64,000 nt of DNA, taken from Diploscapter coronatus (lineage: Eukaryota; Nematoda; Chromadorea; Rhabditida; Rhabditidae). A program made the translations under genes and the position numbers. Of the stretch, positions 53,401 through 64,000 are shown one piece after another. The stretch covers positions 23,025,201 to 23,089,200 of the forward strand of contig OZ038422.1 in NCBI GenBank assembly GCA_964036155.1. The letters are read 5' to 3'. How positions within the stretch are numbered: position 1 is the first letter of the stretch; every line of letters starts with the position of its first letter. The notes under the pieces were generated by a model. That model was given only the letters and a program-made list of their open reading frames with translations. It did no database searches and was not told the DNA's origin.

Positions 53401-56400
53401 TTCGAGTTTAGCAACTTCGCTGGGAAGAGGAATTCCTTCAAGGACAAATGCATCGTTAATCTTCCCGACTGTCAAACTCATGAAGATTTTAGCGTTTTGC
53501 AAAACATGTGGTGGTTTATATCAAAGTGGAAAAATGTTTGTGAAGGAGATTCTATTAAATTTCATTTGCTAAAGTGTTTATTTTCAAGAAACAATACTGT
53601 TATTCTCGTGGTTTTTCTCTGGGGTTATTCTAAAAATTTGGACTCTCTAATTCCAAACCGGTATCCGTATCATTCTTGGTTCTGATTTTATTCTTGAATC
53701 AAGCTCCATCCGCTTTTTATCTCTCATGCATCACCGAATATGCTGACAAGGAAGTAGAGACATGACTTATAAAGAAACTGCTGCGTTGCACACTTTGATC
53801 AAAGATTGATCCCCCTCGACGTTAACTAAACTGGCCACGCAGGGAAGAAGTAGGGGAGAACGTCTGAATGCGAACGCAGAAGCGAGTCTGAGAGCCTAAA
53901 GGAACGAACGAACGAAAAACTCTCATGTTTATTGCATCACTTCTCGGGATTTCCCTCATTCAAAAGTGGAAATGGAAAGTTCACAAATTCAAAAGACCCG
54001 TTTTGAAACAAAATATATAGCATCATCATCATCATCAATGAGAAAATTCATTGCAACTCTTATTTCATGAGTGAAGAATAATTTGAGATTAAGATTCATG
54101 AACAATAACTATGAGACACTTTTCTATCGGAAATTTTGTTTTCTTATTCGATTTACAACAGACGTTTTCTTCTCAGTTTTGCCAATCAATTCTTCCTATT
54201 CGTTGGCCAAATATATAATCTTACCGTGTTCGAAGCATTCAGCATGCTCCCTATAAACAATTCATGTAACTCATTTGTTGCTTCGCAGCTGAGTTTTTCG
54301 CATATTCGCTTGCTGTGGTCATTAATTCTGTCGTGCTTCTGCCTTGCTCCTTTGCATCTGAAGAAGTGTTCTTTTCCTGCTTCTTCTTCTTCTTCTCCAA
54401 TTGACACTTCCAATTAGCATGGGCACGCCCACTCGCCCTGCTCTTTTCCCTTACTTCTCAATCTCATCTTGAATAGAAAGTAGTTTGTCTGGCCAGAGCA
54501 AATGGCATCGGATGAACATTCTTTTTTCCGAAGACTAGCAGACTATGAAATGAGACTTCTTACCAGAAAGATTCTACGCAATGCTCAGAAATAGACAAGA
54601 ATAACATTCGAGATACTGCACAGAACTTTAGAAACTTGCGCTAATTATCAAGAGGATTTCTAGTTTAGAAGAGACTTTCGCGTGAAGTGAACATGCCTCG
54701 TTCAGAAATACAAACAACCAAAAATTCACGAAAAAATAACTGCTGCAATGAAGACATTTCTATGAACCAATTAGTCGAAATTGCGAACGTCTTTTCTTCT
54801 TGCAACTGCAATGCAACAAATAAGGCAATGATAATTCACGTGCAACTTTCACGAATAAAATAATAAGCTTGACTATTTGAACTTTCCATCTTTAATTTAC
54901 AAGACCACGCCTATTTTCCGAACTATAATTTATAGCTACAGTATATAAATTATTTTATAGAGCTCTGAAATTCTGAGTATTCCCTCAAGCATCGAAAATT
55001 CACGAAATTTTCAGTCTTCATCACATTCTCAGTCATACTTATTATCGTTTTGACCGCTCTCGAAAATTGAACGTTACATTTATGGCTGGTAAGTGCGTGG
55101 AGCGCGAACGGTTTTTTTCATAGGTGAATTTTCGAAATCGAACTGCAAAGACCGTCAGGAAAAAAATCGGTGTAATTTCCAGTTATACTCTTGAGCGAAA
55201 TGCCCATCCATTACCTCTTTCGGCCTCATTTTTTAAATATAATTTCTCGTCTCTCATTTTCGGCTTCGCAACCTCCATTTTAAGCGATCTATAGTCTATT
55301 TTGGCGAGATTGCGAGAACCCGAGGTGGTTCATTTTTCGCATTTCTTGATTTCAAATACCCGAATTCGGAATTGGCAATTAGTCTTGGATGGGCCGTGAC
55401 ACAATTGCATTGCTTTTCTACATTGCGTACTGGTTTCATCAATCTAGCTGTTTTCGTTAATTTTCTGTGGTCCTCCATCAATTTTTAGATTTCAGACTCC
55501 CACGAAATTCCCATTTTGATACAGACCTTAGAATTTCAAAGAATATCCATTCTCTAGGCATTTTTCTCATGTGGACGTTACACTAAATTTTCTTGAAGCT
55601 ACTGTAGATTGGTAAAATTTTACCTATGTGACAGGTCTTGGCATAATTTGTTTCTATTTGCAGACCTTGAAAATTCTCACTTCTTCATGGACTTTTTACG
55701 ATGAGTTTTGATTTTGAAATCGGATATTTGAGGAATCAATCATTTGATCGTCATCGTGACTCCGTTTATTTCTCCTTTTTGCCGTTGTTTTGATAGGGCT
55801 TTGTGAATAAGCACCGCTATCGTGTAGCAGATCTGGCAACACCGATGAGAAGTGAGGAGAGGAGAATTCGTTTATGATTGAAATTCTCCACCATGTTGTA
55901 GCATCAATATGTAATGTCACCGAAGCGAAGTATTGTATTTTGAAAGAGCGATATCACTCTCATATCAGGTCTACTAACAATCAATACAGATAAAATCAGA
56001 ACACGTGAAAGGGGAAGAAAGAGGAAAAAATCTATAACCGCAATTCTGTGAGTGAATTTAAAAAAAAAATTGTACTCTTTTCAAACTTTATTTTCATTTC
56101 CATTAACTTAAAATTACAGTATATTAATACAATTTTAATTTTGCTCGAGTGGGGTACACAGGTTAATGGGGTTATTTTCGATTATTAATAACCATGATGT
56201 TGTACGATAGGCAAGATAAAATGCTATTTGTTGTCATTTTTCCATGAACACTTCTTCTCACTTCGAATATTTATGAATTTCGGAATTAAACCTATGAAAA
56301 TCTCGAGCCATCAGGTTCTCTAATAGCAAAAGGTAAAATTTGCGGTAAGAGCTATTAAAACTATTTTATCTTCTTTTTTAAATAACACGATAGTTTAAAA

Positions 56401-59400
56401 TTCTTTATCTTCCAATGAGCATATTCAAGACTAAAAGTAGCCTCTATTCATAATGATTGAGTTCTATCAGGATTTTGATCTTGCAACATACCCGCATTTC
56501 TATGTTTATCATAGAAATTTCTCCTCTATCGTTTGTTAGACGTGAAAAATCCTCGAGTGAAAATATATTTAGCCGAATAATATTTCAAACGGGATCCTAG
56601 GCATTTTTTGCATTTTCGATACTTCAACAGACAGAGCAGGGCAGAATGTAAAGTCTGGATTCTTTGTCAGTCGTAACAATCATTTTCACTCTCGGCAGGG
56701 TTATCAGTCGATGTTTCGAACCATTCAGCGAGAGACCTCCCGAGCTATTTTTCATGCACTTTTTCTGTCATCGCGTCCGACGATCACGCCTCTATTTTTG
56801 CACTGATTTTCACCCTCCCCCTCTCAATTTCACCCTGATCTTTCCTATTTTCATTTTTCTCTGCTCATTTTCCCGGTCCAATTGATTGATTATTGTCTTT
56901 GCGATCTTGGAAGGAGTCTTCCTGGCGAGCTTATAAAAACCAGCAGAGAAATTTGAGAATCGAGATACAAAGGCAGATACTTTTTGCGCGGAAAGATCAG
57001 AAATTGCAAGAGTCAGACACAGTTCTGTGTGAACGGGAAAGCTAGATATCATATGGGAGAAAATTGTCATAAATTAAATGAACGAAAACTTCGTTTCTAT
57101 TCACGTGCAATTTACAATGTTTATTTTTGGCTGAAAATTTCGTTTCTTGGTATCCTAATTTATGATGGATTGCTATTTTCGACTCTATCACTAGTATCAT
57201 TAGAATTTATTGCTCTGAAGCATTTCTAAAATTATATTATCTGCCCGCATTGTGTGCGGTATTTTAACGGATACAATATTTGAATCGGACATTTCTGTTC
57301 GAAATTTCGTTCATCGGGCTAAATTATCGTGTGTTGCTTCGTGAAACTGCTTCACAGAATGAACACTCAAAAGTGCTACGCTGAAAAACTCGGGCAGAAA
57401 AATGCGGAAAATCGCAGGACTCTCAACGGCAATTCTAATGTCTAATTTCTACTCCGTCTATTTAGTTTATATTAGGCTAATTGTGTCATAAAGAACGCTC
57501 GCCGTCTCTGCCTCTTCACTTTCTAATAAGTCCGCTATTTTTAGCGTTCAAATTGCGTCTATTCTGAATTCTGAACGCTATTTTTTGCACACTGCGATTC
57601 TTTTATGACCGTCCGATCTTACGCGTTTCTCATCGAATGAATTTTTGTATCCAGGAAATGCCACGCTTAGAATTCTTTTTGAATTGGGAAACTCATTAGA
57701 TAATAGCACGGAAATTAATTATGACGCAATTTTAATTGCGCAAAAATAGACGTGATTTTCGACTTGAAGTAAATGATTTTTTGTGGAAAAACGATTATCG
57801 TGACATTTTCAATTTCGAAATTCTCCTGAATTTTTCGCAAGAAAAGATTTGATAAATGCGACACTTGGGTCTTGAATTCGAACAGTTTTGATAGGAACAA
57901 TCAATCATCTCTCTATGCCATTTCCGTTCGCAATTTCTTGTAGAATGTCTGTCATTTTTGTAATATCTTACTATTTCTTATCGTTATACCTTTCTGATAA
58001 CTCTATGAGGTTTATCTAACAGATAGACGAATGCCACACCTACTCTTTTGGACAATAATTATTTTCTCCAGGCCTTAACGAACTTATTAATTTCCTTCAT
58101 CTGGTCTCAATGAAGGTACTGTTTTATGTAGGACTTCTTACATGAACAATCTTATTTTGAACTTAGTTTGAACCAGCGATGAGTTGTGTGAAATCATTCC
58201 TCATTAACGCGTATCGTAACCTTTTTCAAGGTTTTTAGACTGTATTTCTCATGAAATCCCATGAAAACTCGATATCTTAATTTCGGACTTTTCAATAAGG
58301 CTTCACTTAGATGTATCACTATTTCTTTTCTGAAATCTCTTTTTCGAAAATATTCAACATCTGCTCTACAACACTTTTCCATTCAGATCGAATTCAATGA
58401 ATTGGATTGCAATCGCCCTGCTGCAATGTCCAATGTCCCATTGGCTGTCTATGTCTGTGGCAGTTCTAGTTTTTGTTCCAATCGCCCATTTATCTGCTAG
58501 TTTTTTGCGCCCATCTGGTCGATTTTGCCCCGTTCCGTTCCCTTCCGTTCCTTTCTGCAGCCCCACTAGTGTTGCTTATTTTTTTTACATCCACCCCTTT
58601 TTCTATGCTCATACCAAATTTCAAATTTCAATTTCAAGGTCCTACGTATTCTTTAGATATTCAAATATCGTAGAAAATTTTTAGACGAAAAATATATGTA
58701 GGTGCTTTTTCCGGTAATTCAATATCTTATCCACGCTGTGAATAAGACCTCAGGTCGACAAAATGTTATTTTGTAAATCAATCAAAAACTTAGACATGCA
58801 GACTAGATATACGAAAATGATAGTCGAATTTAAAAAAAAAATTACAATGTTCTAAAATTGGAGATTATTATAATTCTGAATATCGGAAATCTAAATTTTC
58901 ACTAGCTTGGATTTAGCATCATATTATGGCATGGTCCTGTCATGAATAAAAAAAAACTAGGATGGTCGATTATTGAGATGCTAAGTTACTGTTTTTTAAT
59001 ACTTAGGAACATTATCTCCGATATTCTTAATTTTTCCCCTCATTTTGCGTTTATTTCTTATTCGTTGTATTTTTATTCAGAATCCGTCTATTTGCACTGT
59101 TCGTCTTCTCGTCTCCTTACGCTTCTTTATGTCAGCGTTCCTCGTTCATGGGGTCGTTTGCCTCTTTGGTTTCCCCTTCTCCCATTTATTGCCTTTTCCA
59201 ACCTTACCCTTCGCCTTTTTCTTTTCCTATTTCCTATTCGGATTTTTTTTCGGATTTCATTTGATTCTTTCCAATTGAAATCGCGTCTCGCAACAGATAT
59301 TTTTGCATTCGAAAACTGCAAGCGTCTCGTTGAACTTTGGTCTTGAAATTGTGAAATTTTAGTATACTGTAAATAAGAATTTTTCTTTCGATATCAAGAC

Positions 59401-62204
59401 GGTATACGTGGCATTCATAGTTCTTGATGAATACATTTTGCATTACTTACTCATATCGGTTTCATGACTTTCGTGGTTTCGTACTTCCGGTAAAATTGGT
59501 TGAAGCTGATTCAAGATTAACATATTTTACCTTGAAATTACTTTCTAAAATTCTCTTTTGGCTACACAATTTGGTTAATGCAAGTATTATTGGTCATAAA
59601 ATTCCTGAAAGCCCAACTATTCGGGTTAGCAGGTAATTTCTCTCTGGCTATGTGTACTTTTTCTGGTCTAGTTTCAGTTGAGTAGTGCGAGAAAGGGGGG
59701 AAATGATACGTGATTAGAAGAAGTTTACAGTGAAATGAAATTTTTCTATCCTTGTTCATAAAACATGCAATAACGATAAAAGTCTATTTTATTGATAATT
59801 TTTTCGAGTTTTAGTAACTATTTATTTATTTTCGATTTATACTACGAGACGTGACTCAGATATTTGCTGTATATTTATCAAATATGTTCAAAGCACAAAT
59901 TCCCAAGTTCAAACTCATTAGCCATTAAATTTTTGAAACCTCCGTGTTGCCAAATTTGCATCGTTGATATTTTATTTTGTTCGGTCGCATATAATTTTAT
60001 TTTACGATGTGTGCAACGAAAAAAGGAATGCTAAAGATGAAAGCGAAGCATTTTTCCCCATTCCCACAGTCAATTTCGTTGCGATTTTATGGCCAAAATA
60101 TTGATCGTATTTTTCAGATGCAAAGAAATGTTAATTCTATCTCCTAAAATGAAAATAATTGGGCAAAATCAGTTTTCCAAAAATAAACTAAAACCACAGA
60201 TCAGTTTTGTTGACAATTTAACTAAGTTCAAAATTTGAACAGGAAATCGTGTAATGCCACCAAAGCACCTGTAATCAAGTGAAGGTCAGACGATTGGATC
60301 AGGAAATTTGCAAAACAATTCGATAATTAAAGGTGGAGAAAATAGCGCTGAGAAACCGAAAATCGCAAATATGAAAACACCTGGTAAAATGGAGAGGGAA
60401 AAAAAGGAAAAAGGCCCAGCGATAGAAATCGATTTATATGAAATAAACGGCTAAAATCGTTCAGTTCAGCCGATTTTCGATTCGTAAATCCCCTTGAAAA
60501 TCCCCGTCTGCAATTTCACGTGTCCCCCTTTTATCGTTCGAAATTTCGGCTGGGTGGCCATTAAAGAGGACAACAAACAGATAAAGTATTGTTGTTGCAA
60601 AAATCGAAGGTTAGACTTTCATCACCGCTTTTTTTTTTTTAGAATCCTTTGGCCTTAAAATTTCTTCCTAATGAGAGCATCAGACGATGATTTACAATTA
60701 GATAACGTGAGCATCAAAGCATAATCTTTGAAATCAGAATAATTTTAGTTAGAATTTTCATAAAAATGATAAAATGTTCACCTGATTCTATTATAGAAGA
60801 TGCCATATCCCTATTTATTTTCGGATCTCCTCTTTATCCTCTATTTTCCATCGGCTAACAAATCGTATCCTCACTCTTCTAGTAACTAGCCATCTAATTG
60901 GTTACCCTGACTGCCTTATCACTGATAGATTAGGAGATTGAGATATCGTCGTGTTGGGTCGGCGTTTCGATGAAACACCAACGCATTCCAGCTATTTTTC
61001 CTGCAGTCGTCACCCAACTTTCGGCCTTGAAATGTCAATCCCTCTATAAGTAATTATCAATTATCGCTAATTTGATTAATCAGGTTCTCTGCAAATCCGC
61101 ATGAACATCGGTCTTTTTTTCTGTAAATTCAATCTTAATTTAGAAATTTCGATATTATCATGCAAAGCTGCTTTCTGTTCATTATCATAAGATGCTCTAA
61201 TTGTATCAAAAGATGAAAGAAACTGTAACCCCTTTCTTCGTATCACCTTCGCCACGCGCATTATGGAAGCTTATAAAATGATGAAAAATACAAAATCTCT
61301 TAAAAGCTTTCTTAAAATATCATGCTTTATCGAGTATCTATCGGAAACAAGTAGAAATTTCGAAATAATCCATTGAAAGACGGATTTCTAAAGGCGAAAA
61401 TAGCGAATCTAGATAATATTCTATTGAGCTTCAATCTCTAATAGTCTATTCATTTATCCATTTTCGCGAACTCTATTTAATCCATTATATTTCGGATACA
61501 AAAAGCCTTTCTATGAAACACTATTATTGTTGCCAGCAGAATATTAAGGTTCAATATCCAGCTTTACACTATTTTCGCACTTTTCATAAAATATTGTTTT
61601 TCCAGGCCATTTTCAATGTTCACAAAATAATCGTTCTCTTTTTCCATCCGAACATTCGCCCTATTTGACGAGTGCATTATTCGATTCCTTATCGTCCCAT
61701 TCAAGTCTTATCAGTTTGACAGTTTTGTTGCCTCTTTCCCCTTGTGCATTCACCTTCGGGTTGTCATTTTTCCCTCCAACGACGAAAAACGTTGCCGATG
61801 CTCCTTTATCGCGTCGGATACCAGACTGGCAGATTTTGCGAAAGAAAATCGGCAATTTAGCCGTTTCTGAGACCAATTTGAAACATTCTAGAGCAACATT
61901 CCGAATTATTAGAGACGAGAAAGTAATTTAATAGCCATCATTAGAAAATTTCTTCAATTTGTAACACTTTGTCATCATAGTTCTGCATAAAACTTGAACA
62001 TCCTATCGCATTTTACTACTCATAAAAACCTAAATCGATATTTCTCATTTCGATTATTTAAAATGTGCTATTCTTTATCGATATTTCCATTTTTATCTTG
62101 CTTAGCCCATATCAAATCAAGTGAATAACGATTCGAATTTCAGGTAGTGGATGCTTCGATCGTTCGTCCGATAGTTTTAGCCTTATCTAATCACTCGCCT
62201 GATT

Positions 62205-62327
62205 ATGAACAGTTCCGGAGATTCACCCAAAGACGAACCGCACTCGTCCACCAATTCAGACAACAACAATTCACAGAACGGACAGAATGGACAGCAGAAT
62301 GGCAAACAGCCACTTCACTCGAGACAG
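62205..62327 (+). CDS. Candidate first coding exon of a gene continuing to the right
   Basis: An exon begins after TTTCAG at 62144 and ends at a donor, CAG|GTAGAA (62328). From ATG 62205 it reads 41 residues starting MNSSGDSPKDEPHSSTNSD, followed by Asn/Gln/Gly-rich sequence and ending PLHSRQ. An in-frame TAG lies upstream, so this ATG would be the start, with 62144-62204 as 5' UTR. The composition is typical of disordered N-termini of regulatory proteins such as transcription factors, which would also suit the long non-coding region upstream. The gene itself is not recognisable from this exon, and the second open frame through the exon was judged a shadow. Confidence 0.5.
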
Positions 62328-64000
62328 GTAGAACTATATCTGATATAAAAGAGCAAAGTAATTGAATTGTGGCCTTGAAATATTACGACTAAAATAAGAA
62401 GATGATATTTTTACTTTGGTCGAGAGTTCTTGAGATTTTTTATTATAAAAGAGTTTAAATTTTGATTTCGAAAATGTTCGAATTAGGCGCTTATGAATTT
62501 GTATTGCAAGAGGACTATTGTCACTCATAATTTCATGAATGAATAACTATTGCAATGACTTCTCATAAATGTGTAAACGTAATTGACTGTGAGGTAAAAG
62601 GCGTGACTTAACTGACCAATAGGAGAATTCATGAATGAACATTAACCGTACACACTTTGGCTAATATATGATAAAACCCTATTCTTAGAAAAATCATTCA
62701 TGCATAACTTTTGATCTCGGAATCATGAATGATTGGGAAGAGCGCGATAGATTTTTTTTTTTATAATCTTCGATTTTCAATTTCATTTTCCACCAGGCTG
62801 CTATATTTCTGTTCCCTTTTCTCCACTCCTAGCCTAGGCGGTCTTATCATTTATAGGGGACCTTGAACTGACTCTTTGTGATAAGCGTGCGGAAAACGAA
62901 AAAGACTGCGGGCGTTCAGCACAGACATTTTCGGTTGAAAATGGGTGATTTTCTCATTATCACCAACATTTCGAACAGCGCCCTGAATCAAACGAGGCGA
63001 ATCGTAAAAAATCGCTGTCAAATAAAATCGTCAATACGACCCTTTGCGACATGGCAATTATACGCAAATGTAAACTGCACTGTGCATATACCTACGCGAA
63101 TTCACGTATTATTCAAATTGTATCTTTTCACAACATCATTTTAGCTGCATTAGCTAATTTTAATTCTAACATTAGACTAGGATGGAATGATGAAAATATT
63201 TTTATCTTCCTCAAACCTAAATATCTGAAAATTTATCTGCGTCATTAAGCGTTCCAACTGTTTTATTTTGTAATATAAAATTGCGATCGAATGTTTGTGT
63301 ACAACATGTCCGCGCTAAAAATGGCATCCGACATTTCGCCTGAAAGTACAGGCACTTCCCTTTTGAGTTTCTATTCCATTTTCCTCCCTGGGACTGGGAC
63401 AATCTGATGCTCGTGATAAGGCGATCATTTGATAAGTGGAATCTTTGTGCCTAGACATTTTTTGTTGATTTTCAAATTGTCTTCTGTAGTCCTGCGAGAG
63501 TTGCAAACAGCACTGTTTCATTCCATTACATTTTCCCTTTCAAGAAAGGTCTTCGCTTTGCCAAAACTGAAAGCAGTTGTCTGGAGCGAAAGTACAATAA
63601 TTCAGCACACAAATCTTGTGCAGTTTTCCAAAAATAGTATTGTCTTTGCAAATCGAACTAAAACCTTGTCCTTTAAGTATTCAATGCACAAAATGGTCGG
63701 ATATGAAACATGAATCAAAGCTGATATTAAGGCTAGACCGTGAGAAATTGTACGAAATTTATTTTCTTCATCTGCTTTGATGACAAATATTTGAGTTGGC
63801 AAAAATCGAAATAATACCCGTTTCTCTCAAAACTCATTTGAAAGCAACAGAACAAGTGAAATTGCTGAAGATAAAAGTGCAGATATCTTGTGAGATAAGG
63901 TGGAATGCCTCGACTGAAACATTCACATAACGCATTGCGAAACTTTTATTGCCGCCCTTCTGCAGTAATTTTTCTCCATTTTCTTGGTTCTGAACATTTT
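62328..64000. other. Right-hand end, presumed intron
   Basis: AT-rich sequence with no convincing exon. It is read as intron of the gene beginning at 62205. Confidence 0.4.

Larger units (their letters stand above)
43451..62143. other. About 18.7 kb without a convincing complete gene
   Basis: Mostly AT-rich sequence with scattered G+C-richer patches, near 45410-45670, 46600-47010, 50390-50550, 51340-51840, 53800-53910, 58390-58580, 59100-59240 and 61660-61880. It holds repeat copy 2 (44541-44851), a perfect GC-rich palindrome (50483-50499), a CCAAT-type dyad (58430-58444) and CTGCGTCTC at 52171-52179. Open frames here are short or low-complexity. It probably represents large intron(s) or distal regulatory DNA of a gene to the right. 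Confidence 0.45.

Noticed and set aside
43450..62144. Direct splice of 43375-43450 to the exon at 62144
   Set aside because: The phase-1 join gives a stop codon within 20 codons.
62147..62365. Second open frame through the 62144-62327 exon
   Set aside because: It lacks the Asn/Gln-rich regulatory composition of the other frame, and its ATG is not at the acceptor; treated as a shadow.

Overview
This is eukaryotic DNA, almost certainly from a nematode. Genes are split into short exons with many small introns, acceptors are mostly TTTCAG-like, and several start codons sit 0-40 nt behind a strong splice acceptor, which suits spliced-leader trans-splicing. One protein is an almost textbook nematode RAB-3, and there is a small ShK-domain secreted protein. 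I cannot name the species. Exons were read by eye and checked for codon phase, so gene models are inferences from sequence and family knowledge.

Layout, left to right. (1) A + strand globin gene enters from the left edge and runs to 6164. (2) A cdc-73 (parafibromin, PAF1 complex) gene lies on the - strand (1260-4456) wholly inside one 4.4 kb globin intron. (3) scc-3, the STAG/SA cohesin subunit, is on - (6883-14544, 25 exons). (4) A small ShK-type secreted protein is on + (15445-15909). (5) rab-3 is on - (16686-20056, 6 exons), with an inverted-repeat element in its last intron. (6) 20.1-24.8 kb is mostly non-coding, but holds a single-exon ORF with a signal peptide (22400-22642). (7) tlk-1, Tousled-like kinase, is on - (24848-33850, 18 exons) with a 2.7 kb intron inside the kinase domain. 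(8) A 4.9 kb divergent upstream region (33.9-38.8 kb) is rich in purine/pyrimidine patches and dispersed repeats. (9) A + strand 12-exon gene of unknown function, mostly helical, runs 38775-42173. (10) About 20 kb (42.2-62.1 kb) has no convincing complete gene but carries two plausible first exons (43375-43450 and 62205-62327, both +). It looks like the regulatory region or giant intron(s) of a gene that continues past the right edge.

The genes do not form one pathway. Three are nuclear chromosome/chromatin factors (cdc-73 for transcription elongation, scc-3 for cohesion, tlk-1 for chromatin assembly), one is a synaptic-vesicle GTPase (rab-3) and one is a globin. The most notable points are the nested cdc-73 gene, its apparent lack of the usual N-terminal domain, a repeated CTGCGTCTC promoter-type motif, a dispersed repeat whose two copies keep a similar short reading frame, and three exon junctions (in cdc-73, scc-3 and the unknown gene) that do not close in phase.
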